A stretch of 64,000 nucleotides of DNA from Bacillus sp. CECT 9360 (GTDB lineage Bacteria > Bacillota > Bacilli > Bacillales > DSM-1321): NCBI RefSeq assembly GCF_918741275.1, contig NZ_CAKKNA010000005.1, positions 186,001 to 250,000 of the forward strand, written 5' to 3'. Below are positions 43,212 to 54,083 of the stretch, piece by piece. Below the pieces are notes generated by a model. It was not told where the DNA came from, searched no databases, and was given only the letters and a program-made list of their open reading frames with translations. The position numbers and the translations under genes are program-made. Every line of letters starts with the position of its first letter. Positions within the stretch are counted from its first letter, which is position 1.

Positions 43212-43328
43212 TGTTTTTCACCTCGGTAAATAGATTAGTTGTCGGTTGATAAACGCCCTTGTTTTTCTCTTTTATTCTAATTATAACTTATCACTCATTC
43301 TATAATAGGAATGTTTTTCAATTAAAAA

Positions 43329-43359
43329 AGCTTGTAAATTCAATTCGATTTACAAGCTT
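43329..43359 (-). terminator. Terminator of the truncated pgmB
   Basis: AAGCTTGTAAAT / ATTTACAAGCTT stem with T-run on the leftward strand. Confidence 0.85.
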
Positions 43360-43370
43360 ACTTTTATGAA

Positions 43371-44024
43371 CTACGCTTCTATCCATTTTTTATATTCAGC
43401 TTTTATCGTATCCCATTGAAGCAGGTCAGTTGTAGCCACCTGGTAATCGGATTTATGGAGGGTATTGCCTACACCGACCGCGAACATTTCGCTCGCTTTG
43501 ATGGAATCAATTCCTGCCGCCGCATCTTCAATGCCTATTGACTGTTTTGGATCCGCACCAAGCTGGCTACATGCTGTTAAAAAAATTTCCGGATCGGGTT
43601 TGGAGTTTTTGATTTTTGCAGCATTCACCACGTAATCAAATGCATTCTCTAACTGGAGGGCCTTTAAGACGGTGCTTGCATTTTTTGAGACCGAAGCAAG
43701 CCCTATTGGAATTCCTTCGACTTTAATATTTGCAATAAGGTCCAAAATTCCAGGCAGAACATCGTTTGGCGTTAATTCGGTCAAGAACTCACAGTAATGA
43801 AGGTTCTTCTTTTCAGCCATTTTTTCTTTTTCTGCTAAAGTAAAGTCGTTTTGCCGGTTTCCGAATTGTAAAATCAACTCCAGGGAATCCATCCGGCTTA
43901 CTCCCTTCAACCGTTCATTAAATACTTCGTCTATTGTTATCCCTAGTTCTTCCGCCAATTGCCGCCAAGCTAAAAAATGATAATGCGCGGTATCAGTAAT
44001 GACTCCATCTAAGTTCTCCTGCAA
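43371..44024 (-). pseudogene. pgmB: 5'-truncated beta-phosphoglucomutase gene
   Basis: From LDGVITDTAHYHFLAWRQLA onwards the HAD-family protein is intact, with KGVSRMDSLE, ASVSKNA, KPDPEIFL and GIEDAAAGI. Full-length enzymes begin with about seven more residues ending F-D-L-D-G, whose first Asp is the phosphorylated nucleophile. Here that residue is Asn (ENLDG), and a stop lies five codons upstream of the only possible TTG. So even if translated from TTG (44024) it lacks the nucleophile. It is joined head to head with a truncated LacI-family gene. Confidence 0.85.
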
Positions 44025-44659
44025 ATGAGGACTTTTTCAACCAATTAGATGGTTTTGATATTCCAATTGTAGTTATTGGAAAAGTAGACGGTGATTTTAA
44101 AAATATCTTTTCTGTCGACACCAATAACTATCAGGATAATTACGATTTAACAGAGTATTTAATTGATCAAGGACATAATGCTATTGCGTGTTTGCATTCA
44201 CCCCCTGATTATCATGTTTCTGTTGATCGACTGGAAGGATATAAAAATTGCATAGTAGATCATGGCCTGCCTCTAAGGAACGAATGGGTTATTGATAGTG
44301 GATATACAGTTGAAAGCGCCTATCAGGCTGCCAAAAGACTTCTTTTGACACCAAACAGACCTACAGCTGTTGTCGCAACAGATGATTTAAAAGTTATGAG
44401 TATTTATAAAGCAGCGGCTGATAATGGAATTTCGATTCCGGAGGAGCTATCCATAGTTGGCTACAGCAATTCCAATATTTCACCATTTTTAACTCCTGCA
44501 TTGACGAGTATCAGGATTCCAGTCAATCGATTAGGAGAAGAAGGAACTGAGCTTCTCTTTTCTAAAATTAGACAAAATAAAAAAACGATTGCCCGGACAA
44601 TCATCCCAACAGAAAGAATCATACAAGAATCTGTTGCTAAAATCCCAAGCAGAGCGTAA
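44018..44659 (+). pseudogene. 5'-truncated LacI-family regulator (MalR-like)
   Basis: An open frame runs from about 44018 to 44659 and starts inside the sensor domain: DFFNQLDGFDIPIVVIGK, TEYLIDQGHNAIACLHSP, ATDDLKVMSIYKAA, VGYSNSNISPFLTPALTSI, and ERIIQES. The helix-turn-helix, hinge and first part of the core (roughly 110-120 residues) are missing. It cannot act as a repressor. The first recognisable codons touch the start of the truncated pgmB on the other strand. MalR-type regulators and pgmB are typical neighbours in maltose loci. Confidence 0.85.
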
Positions 44660-44729
44660 CAAAAAAGACCACTTTTCTACATCGCTTGGGCTTACAGGGC
44701 CATCGTTTAACAAAAAAATGCATAAGCAA

Positions 44730-44756
44730 AGAGAAGGCGGTTTATATGCCTTCTCT
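44730..44756. terminator. Hairpin between the LacI remnant and the galactose operon end
   Basis: AGAGAAGGC / GCCTTCTCT stem. On the leftward strand it is followed, 14 bases on, by a T run. Confidence 0.6.
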
Positions 44757-44762
44757 ATGAAT

Positions 44763-45842
44763 TTAACGAACCAGTATATCCGGACGAAGGTATTTCTTCC
44801 CTTCATGTTCAATCTCCATATAAACCCAATCGCCGGTATAGGTCATGATTTCATTTTCGTGTTCTCCTACCAGGATGGTGTCTTCGAGCTTAATCCCTTC
44901 GATTGCTGGATTCCAGGCAAAGGCCTGATTCAGATGGACCACGCCTTTACTTTCAGGTGTGGCAATGAATTCACGGCTGGCATAGCCCGTTGGTCCGCCC
45001 TGATGGAGAAAGCGCCAATCTTCGGGATGCCCCACTTCCTTATATTGATCCAAGCCCAGCTGCAAGACGTCTTTTATCGCTGTCCCTGGGCGGGTTGCCG
45101 CAACCATGGCTACCTCGATTTGAACCAGCTTCTGTTTGTTTTCAACTAATTTTTCCGGAAGCTTCCCAAAATGGACAAACCTTGTCACATTTGCGACCAA
45201 GCCTCCCTTTTCTGCGCAAAGGACAACCATCGCATATTTCTCCAATTTCTTGGCTGTTGGAATGGGGTGTCGGTATTTAAAGACACGCTCATCCGTTGAA
45301 ACAAGAATTACTTGAGGATTAATACCATCCTTCATGACCTTGCCGGCTAAGTGGGCAGCAATCTCATATTCAGTCCACCCAGGCTCTACTTCATGACATG
45401 CTGCCTCTACTGCTTTAGCCGCTTTTTCAGAAAGTAAGCGATAGCGGGTGATTTCCTCTTCATTAAGAGTGAAACGCAGGCTCGCTAATTCCAGGCCGAA
45501 ATCAAGAAATCCTTCAAAAGGGACGTCAGTTGCCATCGTTTTCCCTTTACACAGATTACGGATGGCTTCATCTTGGTCCTCATACCATTCCATGGAAATA
45601 AATTCATAGCCAAGCCCATCAAGCTCTTCATCCTTGATCCGGGCCAACTCCATTTTCGAGGTAATGCAATACTTTCGATCTTCAAAGATGACCAGGTCGG
45701 CTACCCCTATTTCCGTTGTATTTACAATATGATTGACTTTCCCGCCAGTCATCCATGAGAAATTGTTTCGTTTACGGAAAAAGACCCCGTCTACCTTTTT
45801 TTCTCTTATAAATCCGGTCACTTTCTCTAGAGGTGTATCCAT
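44763..45842 (-). CDS. M24 (creatinase/prolidase-fold) protein lacking metal ligands
   Basis: 359 residues from the ATG at 45842 (AAAGG upstream; an in-frame start at 45866 is also possible). An N-terminal creatinase-like domain is followed by a pita-bread domain (about residues 140-345). The five canonical M24 ligands are mostly altered. The first Asp position reads LCAEKGG, the second NVTRF (Asn for Asp), the His region is HQGGPTGY, and the EPG glutamate is replaced in WNPAIEG. Only the last Glu (LEDTILVGE) is kept. It is the last gene of the galactose operon, 25 bases behind galE, so a role tied to galactoside metabolism is likely but unknown. Confidence 0.8.
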   Translation of the reverse strand: MDTPLEKVTGFIREKKVDGVFFRKRNNFSWMTGGKVNHIVNTTEIGVADLVIFEDRKYCITSKMELARIKDEELDGLGYEFISMEWYEDQDEAIRNLCKGKTMATDVPFEGFLDFGLELASLRFTLNEEEITRYRLLSEKAAKAVEAACHEVEPGWTEYEIAAHLAGKVMKDGINPQVILVSTDERVFKYRHPIPTAKKLEKYAMVVLCAEKGGLVANVTRFVHFGKLPEKLVENKQKLVQIEVAMVAATRPGTAIKDVLQLGLDQYKEVGHPEDWRFLHQGGPTGYASREFIATPESKGVVHLNQAFAWNPAIEGIKLEDTILVGEHENEIMTYTGDWVYMEIEHEGKKYLRPDILVR

Positions 45843-45867
45843 GTCCGACCAACCTTTCTTCATCAAA

Positions 45868-46860
45868 CTATTCCTTACCTACATACCCCTTGGGATTTGT
45901 TTTATGCCATTTCCATGCCGTTTCTATAATCGTTTTTAAATCGTCGAATTGCGGTTTCCACCCCAAAATATTGCGGGCCTTTTCGGAGGATGCGATTAGT
46001 ACGGCTGGATCGCCGGCCCTTCTCTGGCTAATTTTTTCCGGAATTGGGTGGGCCGTTACGTTCCGGACCGTTTCGATCACTTCTTTTACCGAGAAGCCGG
46101 TTCCGTTCCCGAGATTAAAAACGTCACTTGTATTGTTTTTGCGCAAATGCTCCAGTGCAAGAAAGTGGGCATTGGCAAGGTCCGAGACGTGGATATAATC
46201 GCGTATGCAGGTGCCATCTTCGGTTGGATAATCATCCCCGAAAATACCGATCGACTCTCTTTGGCCAAGGGCTACCTGAAGGATGATCGGGATCAAATGG
46301 CTTTCAGGGTTGTGGTCTTCTCCAATCAAGCCTTCCGGATGTGCTCCTGCGGCATTAAAATAACGAAGTGAGACGGATTTTAAGCCATAGGCCTGGTCAC
46401 ACCAGCGAAACATTTTTTCCATGGCTAATTTTGTTTCTCCATATGGGCTTGTTGGATTGGTCGGATCCGTCTCCAGAATGGGAATCTGCTTAGGCTCGCC
46501 ATATGTAGCCGCTGTCGAGGAGAAGACGATTTTTTTTACTTGATGATCAAGCATCACAGATACAAGGGTATGGGACGCGATTAAATTATTTTCATAGTAA
46601 GGAAGCGGTTGGTTTACACTTTCGCCCACCAGGGAGCTGGCCGAAAAATGAATGACCGCCTCAATTTCATGCTTGCTGAATATGGAGTTAAGAAAGCTGC
46701 GATCGGCTATATCCCCTTCATAGTATGCTCCGCTCTTTACTGCTTGCCGATGCCCTGTCCTGAGGCTATCGACAACTACCACTTCTTCTCCTCTATTCAG
46801 TAATTCAACAACTGTATGACTGCCTATATAGCCGGCACCACCTGTTACCAAAATGGCCAT
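45868..46860 (-). CDS. galE: UDP-glucose 4-epimerase
   Basis: 330 residues. The extended-SDR signature is complete: TGGAGYIGSHT, the Ser-x-Ala-Ala-x-Tyr segment FSSTAATYGEP, the Tyr-x3-Lys in YGETKLAME, RYFNAAGAHP and RDYIHVSDLA. The NAD-dependent enzyme interconverts UDP-galactose and UDP-glucose. AGGAGG lies 9 bases before the ATG at 46860 and only 3 before the ATG at 46866, so the former is preferred. It follows galK by 15 bases. Confidence 0.96.
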   Translation of the reverse strand: MAILVTGGAGYIGSHTVVELLNRGEEVVVVDSLRTGHRQAVKSGAYYEGDIADRSFLNSIFSKHEIEAVIHFSASSLVGESVNQPLPYYENNLIASHTLVSVMLDHQVKKIVFSSTAATYGEPKQIPILETDPTNPTSPYGETKLAMEKMFRWCDQAYGLKSVSLRYFNAAGAHPEGLIGEDHNPESHLIPIILQVALGQRESIGIFGDDYPTEDGTCIRDYIHVSDLANAHFLALEHLRKNNTSDVFNLGNGTGFSVKEVIETVRNVTAHPIPEKISQRRAGDPAVLIASSEKARNILGWKPQFDDLKTIIETAWKWHKTNPKGYVGKE

Positions 46861-46875
46861 TCGCATTTTCCTCCT

Positions 46876-48045
46876 TTATATTTCCTTTGCTCCGTCGCCA
46901 ATTTCACATATATAAAATGTCGGCTCGTAACCTACCTTCGATTGATAACCTTTCGTCACCTTGCCTATGAACTCCTCTACCGCCTCACTTTTGACAAGGC
47001 TCACATTGCAGCCGCCGAACCCTGCTCCTGTCATTCGCGTTCCGATACATCCGTCAACCTGTGAGGCGACCTCATACAATGAATCTAATTCAATACCTGT
47101 GACTTCATATAAATCCCTTAAAGATTCGTGCGACTCTTTCATCATCTCGCCAAATCCCATGAGATCGTTCTTCTTTAGCTTTTCCATCGCGGTTAAGACT
47201 CTTTCATTTTCAGTTATCACATGTTCCACACGCCGGCGTATGACTTCATCCTTAATGTGCTCTTTTACTTCCTGCCACATTTCATAATTCACATCCCCAA
47301 GGGAACGAACTTCAGGCAGATGAGCCTGGATCGCCTGTAGCCCTTTTTCACATTCGCCGCGCCGTTCATTGTATTTTGAATCGGTAAGACCGCGTCTTTT
47401 ATTAGTATTAGTGATCACGAGTTTATATCCGTCAATCTTAACGGGTACATACTTAAATTCCAATGTATCACATTTTAACATGATAGCGTGGCTTGCCTTT
47501 CCCATTGCCACGGCAAATTGATCCATAATTCCGCAATTGACTCCGACGAAATGATTTTCTGCGCGCTGGCCTAACAGGGCAAGCTCTATCATCGATATTT
47601 CAAGGCCTGCCAGTTTGCTTAATGCAAGTCCTGTAACAAGTTCGATGGAAGCTGAAGAAGAAAGCCCGGCCCCGTTCGGGATGTTCCCATGAAACAGGAC
47701 GTCTGCCCCTGTGAAGTGTTCTGGCCCCGCCAATTTTAGCAGTTCGTTCAATATACCAATCGGATAGTTCACCCAATCATATTCTTCTCGATATTGCAGA
47801 GTCTCAGTAACCCTACATTCTGCTTTTGTTTCAAAATTGGTGGAAGCAAAACGATAGATTCCATCTTTTCTCAGACTTACCAGCGCCCATGTACCAAAGG
47901 TCAGTGCCGCCGGGAATACATAGCCCCCATTATAATCAGTATGCTCCCCGATTAGATTCACCCGGCCGGGAGCGAAGAAACTCCTTACACCTTCCTGATG
48001 CCCATATTCCTTCAAGAAAAAATCGAATAATTGTTGAGGGGTCAT
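46876..48045 (-). CDS. galK: Galactokinase
   Basis: 389 residues of the GHMP kinase fold. The galactokinase signature FAPGRVNLIGEHTDYNGG lies near residue 24, the ATP motif GNIPNGAGLSSSAS near 124, and the C-terminal GARMTG-like GTRMTGAGFGGC near 343. It phosphorylates galactose at C1. AAGAAGG precedes the ATG. It is between galT and galE in a leftward operon. Confidence 0.97.
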   Translation of the reverse strand: MTPQQLFDFFLKEYGHQEGVRSFFAPGRVNLIGEHTDYNGGYVFPAALTFGTWALVSLRKDGIYRFASTNFETKAECRVTETLQYREEYDWVNYPIGILNELLKLAGPEHFTGADVLFHGNIPNGAGLSSSASIELVTGLALSKLAGLEISMIELALLGQRAENHFVGVNCGIMDQFAVAMGKASHAIMLKCDTLEFKYVPVKIDGYKLVITNTNKRRGLTDSKYNERRGECEKGLQAIQAHLPEVRSLGDVNYEMWQEVKEHIKDEVIRRRVEHVITENERVLTAMEKLKKNDLMGFGEMMKESHESLRDLYEVTGIELDSLYEVASQVDGCIGTRMTGAGFGGCNVSLVKSEAVEEFIGKVTKGYQSKVGYEPTFYICEIGDGAKEI

Positions 48046-48075
48046 TTTATTAACCTTCTTTCCTCCATATACTTT

Positions 48076-49596
48076 TTATAAAGCCTGCGATTCTTTCAAC
48101 ATTCCAAGAAAGCGCAGAAATGCTTGCTTCCCTTCCCTGTCTCTTTTGAACACTCCGGCATGCTCAAGCACTTTTAAAAAAATATTCCCTATTTCTTTTT
48201 GCAGGATGTCCATGACGTTGTCCGCATGGATGCTTGGATGTGCTTTCAGGATAGCCTCGTACCATTCCCAATGCTTTAAGACCGATTCATCCCACTTCTC
48301 TTTTTCCAGCGAATCAATCAGGTAGTGAGCGAGCTTCTCCAACTCGGTTGCCAATCTGCCCGGTAAAACAGCGAGTCCCATCACTTCAATTAAGCCGATG
48401 TTTTCCTTTTTGACATGATGCAATTCTTTGTGTGGGTGAAAAATCCCATCCGGGAACTCTTCTGATGTCCGGTTATTTCTCAATACAATATCCATCTCGT
48501 AAAGTTCGCCCCGTCTCCGGGCAATCGGAGTGACCGTATTGTGCGGTGTGTTTCCACTGTATGCAACCACATCGACCGCTTGATTGCTGTAATCGAGCCA
48601 TTTTCTCCAGACGAACTCAGTCGCAGCCTTGACCTCTTCCTTCTTGCCTCTTACTCTCAATACAGACATCGGCCACTTCACAATGCCAATCGTTACGGAA
48701 GGAAAAGAATCCAGACTTAGGGTTTCTTCCATATCAGCCCTCTCAAGGGCAAACTCATAGCGTCCCCCTTGAAAATGATCATGAGAAAGAATCGAACCCC
48801 CAACAATAGGAAGGTCTGCATTGGAACCCAGGAAATAATCTGGAAACTTCTCTATAAAGTCAAGAAGACGGTCAAATGTTTTATCAGATATTTTCATAGG
48901 CACATGCCGTTTTGAAAAAATAATGCAATGTTCGTTGTAATACACATAAGGAGAATACTGAAAACACCAATCCTCTTTACCCAGCTGGATCGGTACAATA
49001 CGGTGGGTGGCCCTGCCCGGGTGGCGCAGGTTTCCTTTGTACCCCTCGTTTTCGACACATAGAAGACAGGTCGGGTATGAAATAGCCGGCGCCTGCTGTA
49101 ACAAGGCAATTTCTTTCGGATCTTTTTCAGGCTTTGACAGATTAATCGTGATATCTATTTCGCCATACGGGGTTGCCGATTTCCACTCCTTATTCTTCGC
49201 AATGCGGTCTGTACGAATATAATTCGAGGCATTGGAAAGATGGTAGAAATAATCGGTGGCGGCCTGCGGGGCTTGTTCATAAAGCCCTTGAAAATCACGG
49301 ATGACCTCTCCGGGACGGGGCATCAGGCAATCCATAATTTCTGTATCAAGTATATCTCTCTCTGTAAATGTATTGGATGAGATGACACCATTTCCATAAG
49401 CCCATTCGAGTATATTATCGAGTATTTCTGAGAGCTCACGCGAATCCCGTTCAACTTGACTATCCTGCCAATCGTCCAATCCCAGCACGGATAAAATACG
49501 GTTGCGCGAATAGATCATATCCTCTTTTTTCAGCAATTTCTGTTCGAGTCCATATTCCAAAAGAGACTGGATATGAGTATATATAGTGGCTGACAT
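48076..49596 (-). CDS. galT: Galactose-1-phosphate uridylyltransferase (Firmicute type)
   Basis: 506 residues, the long Gram-positive form of GalT. Recognised from YPTCLLCVENEGYKGNLRHPGR, HCIIFSKRHVPM, and the histidine segments GGSILSHDHFQGG and GIFHPHKELHHVKKENIG. It moves UMP from UDP-glucose to galactose-1-phosphate. GGAGGTG precedes the ATG. It lies 83 bases behind the GH42 gene and 30 before galK. Confidence 0.95.
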   Translation of the reverse strand: MSATIYTHIQSLLEYGLEQKLLKKEDMIYSRNRILSVLGLDDWQDSQVERDSRELSEILDNILEWAYGNGVISSNTFTERDILDTEIMDCLMPRPGEVIRDFQGLYEQAPQAATDYFYHLSNASNYIRTDRIAKNKEWKSATPYGEIDITINLSKPEKDPKEIALLQQAPAISYPTCLLCVENEGYKGNLRHPGRATHRIVPIQLGKEDWCFQYSPYVYYNEHCIIFSKRHVPMKISDKTFDRLLDFIEKFPDYFLGSNADLPIVGGSILSHDHFQGGRYEFALERADMEETLSLDSFPSVTIGIVKWPMSVLRVRGKKEEVKAATEFVWRKWLDYSNQAVDVVAYSGNTPHNTVTPIARRRGELYEMDIVLRNNRTSEEFPDGIFHPHKELHHVKKENIGLIEVMGLAVLPGRLATELEKLAHYLIDSLEKEKWDESVLKHWEWYEAILKAHPSIHADNVMDILQKEIGNIFLKVLEHAGVFKRDREGKQAFLRFLGMLKESQAL

Positions 49597-49679
49597 ATGT
49601 ACACCTCCAAAAGTTGGATTGGGAAGCCTGTAAGTAGCATAATTAATTCAATTCCGCTGTTCATTTATTTGATTGAAAA

Positions 49680-51617
49680 TCAAATCTCCCTTACGATCTT
49701 GCTTTCAAAAGGTTTAAAAGCTTTTCCATTTAAATGTTTCGTTTCACTTGTATGATTCATAATAAAGTAATAGTTTTCTAGATGAGTACGCTTGTATACT
49801 TCCAGCCCTTCTTCCGTCTCGAGATGCCAGATTCTACTGTTTTTCAAAATTTCTTTTGCAAGGCTTTTCAAGATGTCTTCATCCGCACCGCATCCAATAT
49901 AAAATACAGACCCTTTACCGAACGTATTTCTCGTGATCGCGGCAGCGTTTCCGAATAACTCGTCTTCGTAGCGGTACATTACCTCAGCTGAGACGGGCTC
50001 AACAATGTCCCTCCAGATATTGGTTTCCCCTTTTACCTTTCCATCTACGGACCTAATCGATAATGGCGTGAATAATGATTCACTGTCATGTATTTCAACG
50101 CCGGCCAAGTCTTTTACATAACCAGGGAGAGTCATTTCAAAATGAATGTTATTATGTTTATCTTTAATCCCGGTACGATAAGAGAAAACTAACGTGCCGC
50201 CTCTGGCAGCATAGGCCTCAAGCCGTTCCGCCAAGTCCTTTTCGATGATCTGCAGGCAAGGGACTAACACGATGTCGTAAGATAAAAAGTCTCTTGTCAC
50301 CGGAATCACGTCCATTTGTACATTGTGAGCGAAAAATGGCTTATACAGCCTAAGAAGCTCTTCTTTAAAGTCGAACCCTTTATTTTGCGGCTGATACCGC
50401 CACGACCAAATATTATCGTAATCATACAAAACAGCCACCCTCGGCTGAATGGAAGCATTAATAACTTCCTCATATTGGCGTATATCGCTGAAAACCTCTT
50501 GCACTTCCCGATACTTTCTTCCGGTTGAATTATCATGGTCGATAATCCCGTAGCAGAATTGCTCGGCTCCCCTGGTCATCCCTCTCCAGCGGAAATAAAG
50601 CATGTTATTGCAGCCATGGGCAAACGCTTGGTAACTCCACATCTTTGCTTCGCCTGGCCTTGGCAAATACCCGATCAGATTGTGTCCCTGCATTCCCATG
50701 ATCTCTTCGACAATCCAAAAATGCTGATTTTTCAAGCCGCGGTTAAAATCGAGGCTCATCGCCGTTTCCGCCGGATGAACTGGCTTTTCCAGCCCGCCCC
50801 AAACCGGATAATTATCATACGAAACGAAATCCATGTCCTCCACATTTTCGGCATGGTCGAACCATTTACTAAAGAATCCGCCGGATACATTCGTCGTGAC
50901 TTTCTGATGGTCCCCTTTATGCTCCCTTGCCGTTGCCGTCATTTCATTTGCGAAAACATTCAGGGAATGGGAACGGAATCTTGCCCAGTCAAGCAGCAGG
51001 CTGGGATTATGCTGGGTAATTGTCTTCTTCGGCACCGGTATTTCGCTGAAATCGTTATACGTTTGACCCCAGAAAATCGTTCCGTAGATTACATTTAACT
51101 CTTCAATACTCTTGTACTTGCGGGACAGGTATTGCTGGAACTTCTCATGGCATTGGCCACAATGACACATATCACTGCCTTCATGACCGAATTCATTGTC
51201 GATTTGCCAGACAATAATTCCCTCTTCAGTTTGATAATGTGTCACGACCTTTTCTGTAATGATTCGCGCGTATTTTCGATAAATATCCGAATTATAGCAG
51301 TATTGTCTTCTGCCCCCGAAAACCCGCACCGTACCATCCTCATTTTCACTAAGAATAGAAGGGTGCTTCTTAGCGAGCCAGGCAGGAAATGTCGCGGTAG
51401 GCGTACCAAACATTACTTTCATGCCATATTGTTTTGCCTTTTCGATTACCTGATCAAAGAAAGAAAAATCATATTCCCCCTCTTCTCTCTCAATCAGATG
51501 CCAGGCAAACTCCCCAATCCGGATCATATTGGCGCCTAATTCTTTCATCCTACGAAGATCATCATCCATCATTTCGACTGGCCAATGCTCTGGATAGTAA
51601 TCAACTCCAAGAAACAT
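49680..51617 (-). CDS. GH42 beta-galactosidase
   Basis: 645 residues. GVDYYPEHWP opens the TIM barrel, the acid/base Glu is in WQIDNEFG, the nucleophile Glu in WIVEEIMG, and a Cys cluster CHCGQCHEKF binds structural zinc as in GH42 enzymes. A beta-galactosidase trimer domain and a C-terminal beta domain follow. There is no signal peptide, so it acts on imported galactosides. GGAGGAG lies before the ATG. It is 12 bases behind the LacI gene and heads the galT-galK-galE genes. Confidence 0.94.
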   Translation of the reverse strand: MFLGVDYYPEHWPVEMMDDDLRRMKELGANMIRIGEFAWHLIEREEGEYDFSFFDQVIEKAKQYGMKVMFGTPTATFPAWLAKKHPSILSENEDGTVRVFGGRRQYCYNSDIYRKYARIITEKVVTHYQTEEGIIVWQIDNEFGHEGSDMCHCGQCHEKFQQYLSRKYKSIEELNVIYGTIFWGQTYNDFSEIPVPKKTITQHNPSLLLDWARFRSHSLNVFANEMTATAREHKGDHQKVTTNVSGGFFSKWFDHAENVEDMDFVSYDNYPVWGGLEKPVHPAETAMSLDFNRGLKNQHFWIVEEIMGMQGHNLIGYLPRPGEAKMWSYQAFAHGCNNMLYFRWRGMTRGAEQFCYGIIDHDNSTGRKYREVQEVFSDIRQYEEVINASIQPRVAVLYDYDNIWSWRYQPQNKGFDFKEELLRLYKPFFAHNVQMDVIPVTRDFLSYDIVLVPCLQIIEKDLAERLEAYAARGGTLVFSYRTGIKDKHNNIHFEMTLPGYVKDLAGVEIHDSESLFTPLSIRSVDGKVKGETNIWRDIVEPVSAEVMYRYEDELFGNAAAITRNTFGKGSVFYIGCGADEDILKSLAKEILKNSRIWHLETEEGLEVYKRTHLENYYFIMNHTSETKHLNGKAFKPFESKIVREI

Positions 51618-51629
51618 GTTCTACTCCTC

Positions 51630-52940
<1,311 letters not shown>

Positions 52941-54008
52941 ATGTTTAAAAAGAAAAAAGGTTTAGTCCTATCTTTAACAATGGCTTCCACTCTCTTGTTA
53001 GCGACAGGCTGCAGTGACTCCACTGGCGGTTCAGGCGACAGCGGGGGCGCAGGAGGCGATAAGGATCTGCCGGCTGTAGGAGCAACGATTTACAAGTTTG
53101 ATGATAACTTTATGTCTTACGTACGCCGTGCGATGGAAGATTCAGCAAAAGGAAATGTAAACCTCATGCTGAACGATTCTCAAAACGACCAAGCAAAACA
53201 AATTGAACAAGTCGATACGCTGATCGCAAAGGGAGCTAAATCACTGGCTATTAACCTAGTTGATCCAAAAGCGGCCACGACTGTTATTGATAAAGCAAAA
53301 GCAAAGGATCTTCCTGTAGTTTTCTTTAATAAGGAGCCAGATGCTCAAGTTATGCAAAGCTATGATAAAGCATGGTATGTCGGAACAACTTCATCCGAAT
53401 CAGGTGTCCTTCAAGGACAAATGATCGCCAAAGCATGGGAAGAAAATAAGGAAAAATGGGATAAAAACAAAGATGGCAAAATCCAGTACGTTCTACTAAA
53501 AGGTGAACCTGGCCATCCTGACGCCGAAGCCCGGACTAAATTCTCCGTAGACACAATCAAGGAAAAAGGCATTGAAGTAGAAGAGTTAGCGATGGATACA
53601 GCCATGTGGGATGCGACGAAAGCGACTGAAAAGATGGATGCATGGCTAGCCAAATATAACGAAGAGATTGAATTTGTTATTGCTAACAACGATGGAATGG
53701 CATTAGGTGCTATTGCCGCTCTTGAAAAAGCTGGTTATCTCTCAGGTGACAAATTCATGCCTGTAGTTGGTGTGGATGCGATTCCTGAAGCACTTGAAAT
53801 GATCGAGAATGATAAATTGGTTGGTACTGTACTGAATGACGCAAGAAACCAAGGTAAAGCGGCCGTTGATCTTGCAGCTAATGCTGCTAAGGGCAAGGAC
53901 GTATTGGAAGGTACAGAATGGAAACTGGATGATACAAAGTCAGTCCGTGTTCCTTATGTGGAAGTAACAAAGGCTAATATTCAAGTAGGAAGAGACGCTT
54001 ATAAATAA
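52941..54008 (+). CDS. mglB: Galactose/methyl-galactoside ABC transporter, substrate-binding lipoprotein
   Basis: 355 residues. A lipoprotein signal (KKKKGLVLSLTMASTLLLATGC, Cys24) is followed by a Ser/Gly linker. The two-lobed binding protein resembles E. coli MglB, including the calcium-loop pattern DKNKDGKIQ and LKGEPGHPDAEARTK, and GVDAIPEALEMI. It captures galactose or glucose outside the membrane for MglA/MglC. The ATG follows AAAGGGG. A terminator-like hairpin separates it from mglA. Confidence 0.93.
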   Translation: MFKKKKGLVLSLTMASTLLLATGCSDSTGGSGDSGGAGGDKDLPAVGATIYKFDDNFMSYVRRAMEDSAKGNVNLMLNDSQNDQAKQIEQVDTLIAKGAKSLAINLVDPKAATTVIDKAKAKDLPVVFFNKEPDAQVMQSYDKAWYVGTTSSESGVLQGQMIAKAWEENKEKWDKNKDGKIQYVLLKGEPGHPDAEARTKFSVDTIKEKGIEVEELAMDTAMWDATKATEKMDAWLAKYNEEIEFVIANNDGMALGAIAALEKAGYLSGDKFMPVVGVDAIPEALEMIENDKLVGTVLNDARNQGKAAVDLAANAAKGKDVLEGTEWKLDDTKSVRVPYVEVTKANIQVGRDAYK

Positions 54009-54022
54009 ACAACGGATCACTA

Positions 54023-54060
54023 AAATATGAGAAGCACTTTTAGTGCCTCTCATATTTTTT
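54023..54060 (+). terminator. Intercistronic terminator between mglB and mglA
   Basis: AAATATGAG-GCACT pairs with AGTGC-CTCATATTT and is followed by TTTT. It lies inside the operon, so it probably limits mglAC relative to mglB. Confidence 0.85.
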
Positions 54061-54083
54061 AAATGGCGAGAGGAGGATCGCTC

